Assembly: GCA_947478455.1 (NCBI GenBank)
Contig: CANJWR010000003.1
Span: forward strand, 1 to 64,000
Length of the DNA: 64,000 nt
Reading direction: 5' to 3'
Source of the DNA: Beijerinckiaceae bacterium
GTDB lineage: Bacteria; Pseudomonadota; Alphaproteobacteria; Rhizobiales; Beijerinckiaceae
In this document: positions 1 to 9,483 of the stretch, in pieces
How positions within the stretch are numbered: the first letter of the stretch is position 1
Layout: every line of letters begins with the position of its first letter
Notes under the pieces: model-generated
Told to the model about the DNA's origin: nothing
The model's database searches: none
The model's input: only the letters and a program-made list of their open reading frames with translations
Program-made: the position numbers and the translations under genes

Positions 1-2584
1 CCCATATATTGTTGTCGCCCTTTTCCTGCGCGATCAGATTACGCATTTCGACAATCGACGCCCGCAACTTCTTGTCATCTGCGTGACTTGCCAATGATGC
101 TTTGACAATCTGCATCACTTCCGCAGCAAGAGATGGATCGCCCGCAATGACGTGTGCGCGCGTGATAGCCATGTGTTCCCAAGTCTCCGCCTCACTCTGC
201 TGGTAGTCGCGGAAACTTCTCAACTGCGTCGCCACGGGCCCCTTGCCGCCCGAGGGGCGCAAACGCATGTCGACTTCATAGAGCCTGCCTCGCCGGGTCG
301 CGACCGTAAGCGCTGAAACGAGGCGTTGTGTCAGACGTGTGTAGTAGGTTGTTCCGTGCAATGGCCGCGCACCGTTCGATTCAGGGCTCTCCTCGTCGAA
401 GTCATAAATCAGGATGAGATCAAGGTCTGATGATGCTGTCATCTCGCGCGATCCGAGTTTGCCCAGGGCCACAACGATACAGCGTCCGCCCGGAGCAACG
501 CCATGTTCTGCAGCGAAGGACTTTGCAACCCAATCGAGCGAAGCGCGCACAATCGCCGTAGCGAGCGCCGAAAACCCGCGCCCCGCATCGACAGGATCGA
601 TGATTTGCGACAGCGCCCGCAGGCCTATGAGAAACATTTCCTCCTGAGCAATGTCGCGAACTCCATCCAGAAATTCCTCCGTCGAGCGGGCGCTTGCGGC
701 AAGATTGGCAGTTCGTATTTCATACGTTGCTTCGTCGATTTTCCCGCGCACGAACGACGGATCTATGGCCGCATCAAGCACATGGGGCCGTTGCGCAATT
801 ACATTCGCCAGCCGCGGCGCGCCGCCCAGAACGTCCGAAAACAGATCGCGCACTTTGGCGTTCGATTTCAGGATCGTCATCAATTCGATGGCAGCCGGCA
901 TGCGGGTCAGCGCAGCGTCGAACGCCAAAAGCGCCGCATCAGGATCACCGCTTCCCGAGAAGGATTCCAGCAAGGCCGGAACCAGTTCGGTCAGGACCTC
1001 GCGTGCGCGCGCGCTCTGAACGGCAGATCGCCTGCCGAAGTGCCAGCCGCGAATTGTTTCGGCCGCCGCCGACGGATCCTGAAATCCAAGCTGGCGCAGG
1101 GTCTCGATGGTCTCCGGGTCGTCCGTGACGCCAGTGAAGACCAGACTTCCCTTCTGAGCATCGAGTCCGGGCGCGTGTTCGAACAAACGAGCATAGTGCT
1201 TTTCGACGCGCCGCAACTGCGCCGACATTTCGGCTTCAAATTTCTTGAGGTTCGGATAGCCGCAGAACTTTGCAAAGGCATTCAGCGCATCAATATCAGC
1301 CGGCAAGCGCTGTGTCTGTTCGTCCGCAATCATCTGCAGTCGATGCTCTATCTTGCGGAGATAGAGATAAGATTGCGTGAGATCCTCAACCGCGTCCGCT
1401 GTCACCCAGCCATCGCGATGTAACTCCTGAAGCATGTCGAGTGTGCGCGATCCGCGAAGCTGAGGGCGGCGTCCACCAAAAATGAGTTGCTGGGTCTGCA
1501 CGAAAAACTCGACTTCGCGAATGCCGCCGCGTCCCAGTTTCACATCGTGCCCGGCGACAGCCACTTCCGCGTGGCCCCGGACGCTGTGAATCTGTCGCTT
1601 CATCGCATGAATGTCGGCGATGGCCGCATAGTCGAAGTATTTGCGCCAGATGAATGGCGCGAGTCCCTTCAGGAAGTTTGCGCCAAGATCGAGTTCGCCC
1701 GCAACCGGGCGGGCCTTTATGAGCGCCGCACGTTCCCAGTTCTGACCAAGCGTTTCGTAATAGTTCTCTGCTGCCGGCAACGAAATCGCGACCGATGTAG
1801 AACCGGGATCAGGCCGCAAACGCAGATCGACGCGCAACACGTAGCCGTCGGCGGTGCGTTCCTGCAGCAGGCGCGCGATGCGTCGCGTAATTTGGATGAA
1901 AAGCTGCGCAGCGTTGACGCCTTCCGGAATGGCGGTCGTTTCCGGGTCGAAGAAGACGATGAGATCAACATCACTCGAATAGTTTAATTCGCAGGCGCCG
2001 TGCTTGCCCATCGCCAGAACAACCAAGCCACAATGCTGCTGAGGATTGTCCGGATTTTCGATCCTGAATTTTCCGGCAGCGACTGCCTCTCGCAGCAACC
2101 AGGAGAGACTGCAACTCATCACATGGTCGGCGAACTCGGCCAGCGCGCCGGTGACCTTCGGCACATCCCATATGCCGCCGATGTCTGCGAGCGCGATCAG
2201 AAGCGCCGCCTCCTGCTTGGCAAGTCGAAGCGCCGTCATGATGGCGGCTTCGTCTTCAGACGCCTCGCAGGCGATACGACAGGTTTCGAGACAGGCGCTC
2301 AGCGCGGCTTCCGGGGGAGCCTGCAACAGTCGCGCAAGGCGGTCCGGGTTAATGGTGATCAGATGCCAGAGGTACGAAGAGTGATCCGCGATTCCGCCGA
2401 TCAGTTTCTCAACGGAAGGTTCCGCGAGAAGCGAAGGCAAGGCGGATTCTTCGCCAGCGTCTACCTTGAGATCAGCAAGTCGTCGGCGCGCGTTTGCGGT
2501 GCTTGACGGGCGCGGCGCGGCGACAATCCGTTCTGCAAGCGAGCCTTCAGGATTTCTGGTTGTTTCCCGGTCTGCTTTCGTCAT
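1..2584 (-). CDS. glnE: Bifunctional glutamine synthetase adenylyltransferase/deadenylyltransferase, C-terminus cut by window edge
   Basis: GlnE adenylylates and deadenylylates glutamine synthetase in response to PII state, setting nitrogen assimilation in the cytoplasm. The reverse-strand frame is open from the ATG at 2584 to base 1, about 861 codons, so roughly the last 100 residues of a typical 950-990 aa protein lie outside. Two nucleotidyltransferase signatures are readable. CELNYSSDVDLIVFFD near residue 200 marks the N-terminal adenylyl-removing half, and LGSREMTASSDLDLILIYD near residue 720 marks the C-terminal adenylylating half. The duplicated catalytic domain is diagnostic. The start overlaps the 3' end of the upstream kinase gene by 38 bp, suggesting cotranscription with the two-component pair. 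Confidence 0.95.
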   Translation of the reverse strand, partial: MTKADRETTRNPEGSLAERIVAAPRPSSTANARRRLADLKVDAGEESALPSLLAEPSVEKLIGGIADHSSYLWHLITINPDRLARLLQAPPEAALSACLETCRIACEASEDEAAIMTALRLAKQEAALLIALADIGGIWDVPKVTGALAEFADHVMSCSLSWLLREAVAAGKFRIENPDNPQQHCGLVVLAMGKHGACELNYSSDVDLIVFFDPETTAIPEGVNAAQLFIQITRRIARLLQERTADGYVLRVDLRLRPDPGSTSVAISLPAAENYYETLGQNWERAALIKARPVAGELDLGANFLKGLAPFIWRKYFDYAAIADIHAMKRQIHSVRGHAEVAVAGHDVKLGRGGIREVEFFVQTQQLIFGGRRPQLRGSRTLDMLQELHRDGWVTADAVEDLTQSYLYLRKIEHRLQMIADEQTQRLPADIDALNAFAKFCGYPNLKKFEAEMSAQLRRVEKHYARLFEHAPGLDAQKGSLVFTGVTDDPETIETLRQLGFQDPSAAAETIRGWHFGRRSAVQSARAREVLTELVPALLESFSGSGDPDAALLAFDAALTRMPAAIELMTILKSNAKVRDLFSDVLGGAPRLANVIAQRPHVLDAAIDPSFVRGKIDEATYEIRTANLAASARSTEEFLDGVRDIAQEEMFLIGLRALSQIIDPVDAGRGFSALATAIVRASLDWVAKSFAAEHGVAPGGRCIVVALGKLGSREMTASSDLDLILIYDFDEESPESNGARPLHGTTYYTRLTQRLVSALTVATRRGRLYEVDMRLRPSGGKGPVATQLRSFRDYQQSEAETWEHMAITRAHVIAGDPSLAAEVMQIVKASLASHADDKKLRASIVEMRNLIAQEKGDNNIW

Positions 2585-4076
2585 TCTGCAACAACGTTCC
2601 CTGCCCTGCCTCCATTGGCAGTCCCGGAACATAAGTCGTGTTAGCGACTGCGGGAAGCGCTATAACGACGCGGAGGCCGGGCGAATTGTCCTCCAGGCGC
2701 AATTCGCCATGGTGCAGTTGCGCAACCGCGGAGGCCAGGGAAAGGCCGAGGCCAGAGCCGGGCCTAGATCGCGATCCTTCCAGTCGGACGAAACGGCCAA
2801 TCACCCGTTCGCGGTCAGCTGTAGCGATGCCAGGACCACTGTCGGAGACTTCGATTTCTATCCTGTCGCCGACACGTCGCGCGCCGACTGTCACAACATT
2901 ACTTTTGGCAATCGTGGCGGCATTAACTGAGGGAGCGTCAGAACCGCCCGAGAGTTTCGGCAGATCTGGTTGGGCGCCATATTTCAAAGCATTGTCAATG
3001 AGGTTGGCGAGCGCCTGCCCGATCAGTTCGCGGTTTCCGTTGACCATAAGTCGCTGATCGACTGCGACACGCAGCTCCATGCCGCCTTCTTCTGCTGCGG
3101 GCTCATAGAGCTCGCTCAAGTCTTGCGCTACCGAGGCTACATCAAAAATCCGCATCGCCCGCCGGTCTGTTCCGGCCTCGGCGCGGGCAATCATCAGCAA
3201 CGCGTTGAAAATTCGGATAAGATTGTCTGACTCATCGATCATCGTTTCAAGAGTGGCGCGATAGTCGTCAGGAGTGACCGCAATACGCAAGGCCTCTTCG
3301 GCGCGATTGCGAAGGCGCGTCAGCGGTGTTTTGAGATCATGGGCTATGTTGTCAGAGACTTCGCGCAGGCCGTTCATCAACTCGGAAATGCGCTCAAGCA
3401 TCGAATTGAGATTTTGCGCAAGGCGATCGAGTTCGTCGTTGCTGCCCGCAATGGGCAATCGACCGCTGAGATCGCCGCTCATGATCTGTTGCGCAGAGGC
3501 GTTCATGGCGTCGACGCGGCGCAGAACCCTGCGGGCGACAAAGATGCCGCCGAGCGTGCCGATCACTGTCAGCCAGATCAACGACGTTGTGAGCGCCCGC
3601 ACCATCACGTCGTTGATGGTTTCCCGATCTTCGAGATCGCGCCCTACGAGAAGGCGAAATCGGCCCGGAAGGACAAAGATGCGCGCAAGGGCGCGGCGTC
3701 TGGAATCAATATCGCCTAGACGCTGGTAGCTGCTTTCCACAACGCCCGGCCGTTGCAATACGCCTGCCGGAAGGCTTGCGACATTGCCCGCAATGGTCTC
3801 GCCCACAAAGGTCGTCACCAGATAGAGTGAAGCGCCGGGCTGGCGTGCGCGACGCTCGACGACATCCACAAGGGCCCGAATGCCACCCTGCGCATATTGT
3901 TCAGAAAGACCGGCAATTTCGGCCTCGATGGTCGACGCAATTTGTTCGTCGACGAGTTTCTTGACGTTCCACGCCACCCAGCCCATGACGGCGCCGGCGC
4001 TGATCGCCGAGATCAGCAAATAAGCGAGGGACAGCTTGAACGCTGTCGTGCGGAGGAGTTTACCGAGCGCCGTCAC
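2547..4076 (-). CDS. Sensor histidine kinase (HAMP-HisKA-HATPase)
   Basis: This is an inner-membrane sensor kinase that should phosphorylate the response regulator encoded just upstream. Counting from the GTG at 4076 (509 aa), there are membrane segments at about 15-36 and 161-182 around a periplasmic loop of about 125 residues. A HAMP domain follows (about 180-235), then the H-box SDNIAHDLKTPLTRLRNRAE with phospho-acceptor His246. An HATPase domain with N box (NLIDNALKYG) and G boxes (DSGPGI, GSGLGLSL) ends the protein. A longer frame opens at a TTG (4124), but the added residues only shadow the regulator gene, whereas the GTG gives a 17-bp overlap. The order degP-regulator-kinase-glnE is common in Rhizobiales. 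The stimulus is unknown; envelope stress is inferred from degP. Confidence 0.88.
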   Translation of the reverse strand: MTALGKLLRTTAFKLSLAYLLISAISAGAVMGWVAWNVKKLVDEQIASTIEAEIAGLSEQYAQGGIRALVDVVERRARQPGASLYLVTTFVGETIAGNVASLPAGVLQRPGVVESSYQRLGDIDSRRRALARIFVLPGRFRLLVGRDLEDRETINDVMVRALTTSLIWLTVIGTLGGIFVARRVLRRVDAMNASAQQIMSGDLSGRLPIAGSNDELDRLAQNLNSMLERISELMNGLREVSDNIAHDLKTPLTRLRNRAEEALRIAVTPDDYRATLETMIDESDNLIRIFNALLMIARAEAGTDRRAMRIFDVASVAQDLSELYEPAAEEGGMELRVAVDQRLMVNGNRELIGQALANLIDNALKYGAQPDLPKLSGGSDAPSVNAATIAKSNVVTVGARRVGDRIEIEVSDSGPGIATADRERVIGRFVRLEGSRSRPGSGLGLSLASAVAQLHHGELRLEDNSPGLRVVIALPAVANTTYVPGLPMEAGQGTLLQNDESRPGNNQKS

Positions 4077-4752
4077 GGACCATGTATCCAGCGCCCCGAA
4101 TGGTATGCAGCAATGGGAGATCAAAGCCCTTGTCGATTTTCGATCTCAGGCGCGAGATATGAACATCGATGACATTTGTCTGCGGATCGAAATGATAATC
4201 CCAGACATTTTCCAGCAGCATGGTCCGGGTGACGACCTGACCAGCGTGCTTCATCAAATATTCGAGCAGACGAAACTCGCGCGGTTGAAGAACGATCTCC
4301 TTGCCGCTGCGTGTGAGCTTGTGGGCCAGCCGGTCGAGTTCGAGATCTGCCACACGATAATGAGTTGTCTCGCCAGCGCTTGCTCCACGTCGGCGGGCCA
4401 GCACCTCGACGCGCGCCAGCAGTTCGGAGAAAGCATAAGGCTTGGCGAGATAGTCATCGCCGCCGGCCCTCAATCCCTTGACGCGGTCATCCACCTGACC
4501 GAGCGCCGACAGGATCAACACCGGCGTCTCAATCTTCTGTTCGCGCAATCCGCCGATCAGCGAGAGCCCATCCAGACGCGGCAACATCCGGTCGACGATC
4601 AGTACGTCGTATTCATTTTCTCTGGCCAGCGCATAGCCATCAAGTCCGTCTGCCGCATGGTCGACCGTATGGCCGGATTCGCGGAAGGCCTTGACCAGAT
4701 AGGCGGCGGCGTCTCGGTCATCTTCAATGATCAGAATGCGCATGTCGGACAT
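4060..4752 (-). CDS. OmpR-family response regulator
   Basis: This is a cytoplasmic transcription factor of 230 aa. The receiver domain covers about 4-118, with acidic pocket residues in IIEDD, the phospho-acceptor Asp54 in DVLIVDRMLPRLDG and Lys in YLAKPYA. A winged-helix DNA-binding domain (about 128-225) shows the REFRLLEYLMKHAGQVVTR and DVHISRLRSKID signatures of the OmpR/PhoB family. The start could be the ATG at 4752 or the one three codons on (MRILIIEDD). The gene overlaps the cognate kinase gene by 17 bp and lies 100 bp downstream of degP, separated by a strong terminator, so it probably has its own promoter. Target genes cannot be read from the sequence; degP regulation is plausible by context. 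Confidence 0.9.
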   Translation of the reverse strand: MSDMRILIIEDDRDAAAYLVKAFRESGHTVDHAADGLDGYALARENEYDVLIVDRMLPRLDGLSLIGGLREQKIETPVLILSALGQVDDRVKGLRAGGDDYLAKPYAFSELLARVEVLARRRGASAGETTHYRVADLELDRLAHKLTRSGKEIVLQPREFRLLEYLMKHAGQVVTRTMLLENVWDYHFDPQTNVIDVHISRLRSKIDKGFDLPLLHTIRGAGYMVRDGAR

Positions 4753-4769
4753 CTTAGCCGGTCCTTGCA

Positions 4770-4804
4770 GAAAACGGCAGGCCGGGGGGCGCCGGCCTGC
4801 CGTT
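4770..4804 (-). terminator. Intrinsic terminator of degP
   Basis: A perfect 13-bp inverted repeat (AACGGCAGGCCGG at 4773-4785 and its complement at 4792-4804) has a 6-base loop. Read on the minus strand it is followed by a short T-run (TTTTC). It lies about 50 bases downstream of the degP stop and upstream of the regulator gene, so it should separate the two transcripts. Confidence 0.75.
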
Positions 4805-4853
4805 CTGCGTCTGGAGGCGAGGGGGAGCCGGCTCCAGGTTGTTCATCGGGAGA

Positions 4854-6416
4854 TCAGGACAGTGGATTGACCGCCAGAGCCACGAAGCGGGTCGAGTCGG
4901 CCGACTTCACGCGCAACAGAACAGCCTTGCGGCCATCCTTTTTGGCCTGATCCAGCGCGCGGGTCACGTCAGCCGGGCGGGATACTGCCTGTCCGGCCGC
5001 CTCCAGAATAACGTCGCCGGCGCGGAGGCCCTTCTGGGCCGCGGGGCCGTCTGCTGTCACATCGGAGACCACGACACCGTCACGACCTGCGCCGGCCACC
5101 TGCGCAGCAGGCGCCAGCGTCATGCCGTAACGAGCCAATGAATCGCCGCGCTGGGCATTATTTCGCTGGGGCGCAGCGTCGGCGCGTTGTTCGTTCGGCA
5201 AAACGCCTAACTGGACACCGATGGTTTTTTCCGACCCGTCGCGAACAACCGTCACGTCGATCTTCTTTTCTGGACCGAAGCTTGCGATCTTGCGCGAAAG
5301 TTCGCGCGGACCGTCGATCCTGTCGCCGTTGACGGCGGTGATCACATCGCCGGAGCGAAGTCCTGCTGCGGCAGCCGGAGCTCCCTTCTGGGCTTCAGCG
5401 ACCAGCGCGCCCTTTTCACTTTTCAGCGAGAGCGAGTCGGCGATTTCGGCCGTCACTGGCTGAATCTGAACGCCAAGCCAGCCGCGCGCCACGCTGCCCT
5501 TGTCGTGTAACGAGGCGATCACGTCTTTCGCGACTTCTGCCGGAATGGCGAAGCCAATGCCGACGCCGCCGCCCGACGGCGAGTAGATCGCAGTGTTGAC
5601 GCCGACGACCTGACCCTGCGCGTTGAAAGTCGGGCCGCCAGAATTGCCGCGGTTCACCGGCGCATCGATCTGCAGGTAGTCGTCATAGGGGCCCGAACCG
5701 ATGTCGCGACCACGAGCCGACACGATGCCGGCCGTCACGGTGCCGCCAAGACCGAAGGGGTTGCCGACCGCGATCACCCATTCGCCGACGCGCGGGCTTT
5801 TCGCAGCAAAATCGACGAACTTGTAGGTTCCGCTGTCCTTGATCTTGAGCAGCGCGAGATCGGTCTTGGGGTCAGTTCCGACGACTGTGGCGGCGACGGT
5901 CTTGCCGTCGTCGAACGTCAGGGAGACTTCCGTCGCCTTGTCGACCACATGGTTGTTGGTGACCACATAGCCGTCAGCCGAAATAACGAAGCCCGAGCCC
6001 TGCGCCATGCCGGTGCGGGGACGCGCCTGAGGCTGCGACGGAGAATTGCCGTTACCGTTCTCCTCGCCGAAGCGGCGAAAGAAGCGTTCGAGCGGGTCGC
6101 CTGGCTCGAACTGGGGCAGGCCCGGACGACCGCTGGCGACCTGCCGGTCTTCGACGATCTTCACCTTGACGGAAACAACTGCGCCGCGAACCTGATCAAC
6201 CACATCCGCAAAGGACGGCGCCGCGATGGCGGAAGCGTTCTGTGCATGGGCCGCATTCGGACCCGAAAGGATGGGGGAAAGGTTGGAATAGCCGGACACA
6301 CCACCGACCGCGATGACGGCAGCCGCTCCGAGCAGGGCATAACGCAACGAGTGATGACGTGACCGCGAAGTTTCGCCGGTCGTGTTCTGGCTGGGGAGGT
6401 TCTTGAGCGAAGACAT
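4854..6416 (-). CDS. degP: DegP/Do-family periplasmic serine protease with two PDZ domains
   Basis: This HtrA-type protease degrades or refolds damaged proteins in the periplasm. With the ATG at 6416 (520 aa) an AACCGA spacer separates it from a GGAG ribosome site; an in-frame ATG four codons earlier (6428) lacks one. A hydrophobic N-terminal segment (about 26-44) is a signal peptide or anchor, with an AHA motif near 55-58. The trypsin-like domain carries His156 in VVTNNHVVD, Asp186 in KTDLALLKI and Ser259 in NRGNSGGPTFN. PDZ1 (RGWLGVQIQPV onward) and PDZ2 (around GRDGVVVSDVTADGPA) complete a normal Do architecture. It lies downstream of the cytochrome c maturation genes and is followed by a terminator. 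Paralogue numbering (degP1, mucD) cannot be decided. Confidence 0.95.
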   Translation of the reverse strand: MSSLKNLPSQNTTGETSRSRHHSLRYALLGAAAVIAVGGVSGYSNLSPILSGPNAAHAQNASAIAAPSFADVVDQVRGAVVSVKVKIVEDRQVASGRPGLPQFEPGDPLERFFRRFGEENGNGNSPSQPQARPRTGMAQGSGFVISADGYVVTNNHVVDKATEVSLTFDDGKTVAATVVGTDPKTDLALLKIKDSGTYKFVDFAAKSPRVGEWVIAVGNPFGLGGTVTAGIVSARGRDIGSGPYDDYLQIDAPVNRGNSGGPTFNAQGQVVGVNTAIYSPSGGGVGIGFAIPAEVAKDVIASLHDKGSVARGWLGVQIQPVTAEIADSLSLKSEKGALVAEAQKGAPAAAAGLRSGDVITAVNGDRIDGPRELSRKIASFGPEKKIDVTVVRDGSEKTIGVQLGVLPNEQRADAAPQRNNAQRGDSLARYGMTLAPAAQVAGAGRDGVVVSDVTADGPAAQKGLRAGDVILEAAGQAVSRPADVTRALDQAKKDGRKAVLLRVKSADSTRFVALAVNPLS

Positions 6417-6516
6417 TCGGTTCTCCATCGCGACTTGCGGAACGCATCGCGTCCGCTGTGATGGAGAACATGGGGTAGCAGCCTTTACGCCGCAATTTCC
6501 GCAAGATGAAATCTTG

Positions 6517-6999
6517 TTAATGTGGCGAGACGCTATCTCGTTCGAGAATGTCCGATAGTCGCGCCTTTTCGCTTTCGCTCAACTCTGGCGACTGGACAAT
6601 CGCCGCAAGCCGACGCTGGCGCATCGACGACAGGACTGCGGCGCCACCCGCCAGCAAGACCAGCAATGGCGTCATCCACAACAGCAGCGTCGCCAGTTTG
6701 AACGGCGGCTTGAGCAGAATAAAGTCGCCATAGCGCTGCACCAGATAGGTGCGGATGGCGTCGTCGCTGTCGCCTGCGGTAAGCCGTTCCCGCACGATCA
6801 ACCGGAGATCTTTCGCCAGCGGGGCCTGCGAATCGTCGATGGACTGATTTTGACAAACCAGACAGCGAAGCTCGGACGAGAGATCGCGCGCTCGGGCTTC
6901 CAGCGCCGGATCGGGCAGGATTTCGCCGGGCTCGACCGCGAGGCCGACGCCAGGGAACGCCAGCAGCAGAGCGAGAATGAAAAGACGCAAGCGCTGCAT
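6517..6999 (-). CDS. ccmH: Cytochrome c-type biogenesis protein CcmH/CycL
   Basis: CcmH is the periplasm-facing thiol-oxidoreductase of the heme ligation step, keeping apocytochrome CXXCH cysteines reduced for heme attachment. The 160-aa protein has a signal peptide (about 1-21, ending GVGLAV), the diagnostic LRCLVCQNQSIDDS motif with Cys46 and Cys49, and a C-terminal membrane segment (LLLWMTPLLVLLAGGAAVL). The length fits the short CcmH/CycL form, in which the TPR part is a separate protein, here encoded by ccmI. It starts two bases after the ccmF stop and is the last gene of a ccmI-E-F-H run. Confidence 0.95.
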   Translation of the reverse strand: MQRLRLFILALLLAFPGVGLAVEPGEILPDPALEARARDLSSELRCLVCQNQSIDDSQAPLAKDLRLIVRERLTAGDSDDAIRTYLVQRYGDFILLKPPFKLATLLLWMTPLLVLLAGGAAVLSSMRQRRLAAIVQSPELSESEKARLSDILERDSVSPH

Positions 7000-7001
7000 G
7001 A

Positions 7002-8990
7002 CTATTCCGCCGGAACGGAGCCCGGAGCGGATGCGGGCTTGCGCTGCGCGCGGCGCGCAACGCCAATCCGCAATCTCCGGTCGCTCAGGGACAACAGACC
7101 ACCAAAGGACATCACGAGCGCGCCAAGCCAGATCAACGACACGAGCGGCTTCCAGTAAAGCCGCGCATCAAGAGAGCCGTCAGGGTTTTGCTCGGAAACG
7201 GTGACATAGACCTGACCGAACGAGAGCGTCGAAATTCCGGCTTCGCTCGTCGCCATCTGGCGCGTCGAGAAAAGGCGGCGCGCTGGCTCGATCTCCGCCA
7301 CGAGGCGGTTGCCGTCGCGGATTTCGGTATGAACGACGAGCGCCTTGAAATTCGATCCGTCGCGCGGTTCGAAACTCTTGACGACGAGGCTCCATGGCCC
7401 GAGCGCAATCTGGTCACCGGGACGGATCGTCTGAACTTTTTCGATGCCCCAGCCGGTCGCAGCAAGCCCGAGCAGCGTCAGTCCGACGCCTGCGTGCGCA
7501 ACTGCTGTGCCCCATGCCGAACGGGGCAAACCGGTCGCACGGGCCAACATGACTCCGGCGCTGGCGCCACGCACAAAAATGCGTCCGGCAACATCGACGA
7601 ATGAACCAACAACCAGATAAATCGCAAGCGCGGCCGCAATAGCCGCCAGAAAGGGTTCGCCGCGCCAGGCGGCCAGAGCCAGCCCGCCGATGCAGCCAAG
7701 CGCCACTGCGAATGTCAGACGTTGCGCTGCGCCGAGGAGATCGCCGCGCTTCCACGACAGCAATTGTCCGATCGGCATCGCGAGAAAGATCGGGATGAAT
7801 AATGGTCCGAACGTCATGTTGAAAAACGGCGGGCCGACTGAGATTTTTTCTTCTGTGAGCGCTTCAAGCGCCAGCGGATAAAGCGTGCCTATGAAGACCG
7901 TTGCGCAACTCGTCGTCAGCAGGAGATTGTTGAGGACCATCGCGCCTTCGCGCGAAATCGGCGCGAAGATTCCACCCGTCCGCAAGGCCGAAGCGCGGAA
8001 TGCGAACAGCGCCAGCGAACCGCCGATGAAGAACACCAGAATCAGCAGAATGAATACGCCGCGCGTCGGGTCGGTCGCAAATGCATGGACCGACGTGAGC
8101 ACGCCCGAGCGCACGAGGAACGTTCCGAGCAACGACAGTGAAAACGCCAGAATGGCGAGAAAGATCGTCCAGACCTTCAGGGCGTCGCGCTTTTCCATCA
8201 CGCTTGCGGAATGCAACAACGCGGTCGCCGCAAGCCACGGCATGAGCGAGGAGTTCTCGACCGGATCCCAGAACCAGAAACCGCCCCACCCAAGCGTGTA
8301 ATAGGCCCAGTACGAGCCCATCGCGATTCCCAGCGTCAGGAATATCCAGGCGATCAGAGTCCATGGCCGCACAAACCGCGCCCACGAGGCGTCGATCCTG
8401 CCTGCCAACAAAGCCGCCGCAGCGAAAGAGAAGGTCATCGAGAGACCAACATAGCCGAGATAAAGTAGCGGTGGGTGGATCGCCAGACCGGGATCCTGCA
8501 GGATCGGATTCAGATCCTGTCCTTCGATCGGCGGACGCGCCAGCCGCGCAAATGGATTGGACGTCAACAGAATGAACAGAAGGAACGCCGAGCCGATCCA
8601 GCCCTGAACCGACAGGGTCAGTGCGCGAAGATCGGATGGCATGCCGCGCGAAAAAATCGCCATGGACGCGCCGAAAACGCCGAGGATCAGAACCCACAGA
8701 AGCATCGAACCTTCGTGGTTCCCCCAGACGCCAGAGATTTTATAGATCATCGGCTTCGTCGAGTGCGAATTCTCGACGACGTTTAGCAACGAAAAATCGG
8801 ACGCCACATGCGCCCACGTGAGGGATGCAAAAGAAATGGAGATGAGCACAAACTGCATAATCGCCACGGGCGGAGCGATGGCCATAAGGCCGGGTTCGCG
8901 CCTCAGCCCGCCATAAAGCGGCAGGAGCGACTGTATGATGCTCAGCGCCAGAGCCAGAACGAGCGCGTAATGTCCGGTTTCGACGATCAT
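7002..8990 (-). CDS. ccmF: Heme lyase CcmF/CycK
   Basis: CcmF is the large integral membrane component that accepts heme from holo-CcmE and ligates it to apocytochrome c. The 662-aa product is polytopic. It contains the tryptophan-rich heme-handling WWD segment WGGFWFWDPVENSSLMPW near residues 235-252, conserved histidines in the flanking loops (for example IHPPLLYLGYVGL), and a C-terminal CcmF domain with a periplasmic beta-rich part. Length matches the family (about 650). The gene sits directly between ccmE and ccmH with almost no spacing, so it is certainly part of the same operon. Confidence 0.96.
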   Translation of the reverse strand: MIVETGHYALVLALALSIIQSLLPLYGGLRREPGLMAIAPPVAIMQFVLISISFASLTWAHVASDFSLLNVVENSHSTKPMIYKISGVWGNHEGSMLLWVLILGVFGASMAIFSRGMPSDLRALTLSVQGWIGSAFLLFILLTSNPFARLARPPIEGQDLNPILQDPGLAIHPPLLYLGYVGLSMTFSFAAAALLAGRIDASWARFVRPWTLIAWIFLTLGIAMGSYWAYYTLGWGGFWFWDPVENSSLMPWLAATALLHSASVMEKRDALKVWTIFLAILAFSLSLLGTFLVRSGVLTSVHAFATDPTRGVFILLILVFFIGGSLALFAFRASALRTGGIFAPISREGAMVLNNLLLTTSCATVFIGTLYPLALEALTEEKISVGPPFFNMTFGPLFIPIFLAMPIGQLLSWKRGDLLGAAQRLTFAVALGCIGGLALAAWRGEPFLAAIAAALAIYLVVGSFVDVAGRIFVRGASAGVMLARATGLPRSAWGTAVAHAGVGLTLLGLAATGWGIEKVQTIRPGDQIALGPWSLVVKSFEPRDGSNFKALVVHTEIRDGNRLVAEIEPARRLFSTRQMATSEAGISTLSFGQVYVTVSEQNPDGSLDARLYWKPLVSLIWLGALVMSFGGLLSLSDRRLRIGVARRAQRKPASAPGSVPAE

Positions 8991-9014
8991 TGACGCTTCC
9001 TCAAAAACGCTTCG

Positions 9015-9482
9015 TCATGGCCGCGCCGGCGAAGACTTGGACGAGGGCTCGGCCCCCTGCCAGACGCCCTGCTTTTTCAAGCTGTCAGCGACTTCCCGTG
9101 GCATGTAGTTTTCATCGTGCTTGGCGAGGACGCTGTCTGCGCGCAATCGGCTCGGCGCTTCGATCACGCCCTCGACCACCACGCCCTGCCCTTCGCGGAA
9201 CAGGTCGGGCACGATGCCCGTATAGGTCACGGCCACGTCCTTGTTGGTGTCGGTCACGGCAAAAGTGATGGTCTTCGCATCGGGCTTGATGACCGAGCCC
9301 TCCTTCACAAGGCCGCCGATCCGCAGACGCGCGCCCGCCGACAATGGACGTTCGGCGACTTCGGTGGGCGTCATGAACAGCGAGACGCTGCCGCGCAGCG
9401 CGAACAGTGTCAGCCCTGCCGCGCAGGCCACCACCGCCAGCGCTATTCCGATCAACATGAGACGTCGGCCCTTGCGGGACAT
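9015..9482 (-). CDS. ccmE: Heme chaperone CcmE/CycJ
   Basis: CcmE binds heme covalently in the periplasm and passes it to CcmF. The 155-aa protein has a basic N-terminus (MSRKGRR), a single signal-anchor helix (about 8-28), an OB-fold beta domain, and the heme-attachment motif LAKHDENYMP with the covalent-bond His122 and the axial Tyr126. The C-terminal tail is flexible and Pro/Ser-rich, as usual. It lies between ccmI and ccmF, 1-2 bases after the ccmI stop, indicating translational coupling. Confidence 0.96.
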   Translation of the reverse strand: MSRKGRRLMLIGIALAVVACAAGLTLFALRGSVSLFMTPTEVAERPLSAGARLRIGGLVKEGSVIKPDAKTITFAVTDTNKDVAVTYTGIVPDLFREGQGVVVEGVIEAPSRLRADSVLAKHDENYMPREVADSLKKQGVWQGAEPSSKSSPARP

Positions 9483-9483
9483 T

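Noticed and set aside
503-1423. 306-codon plus-strand frame
   Set aside because: It is antisense to glnE. The minus frame is continuous with clear GlnE motifs and simply runs off the window edge.
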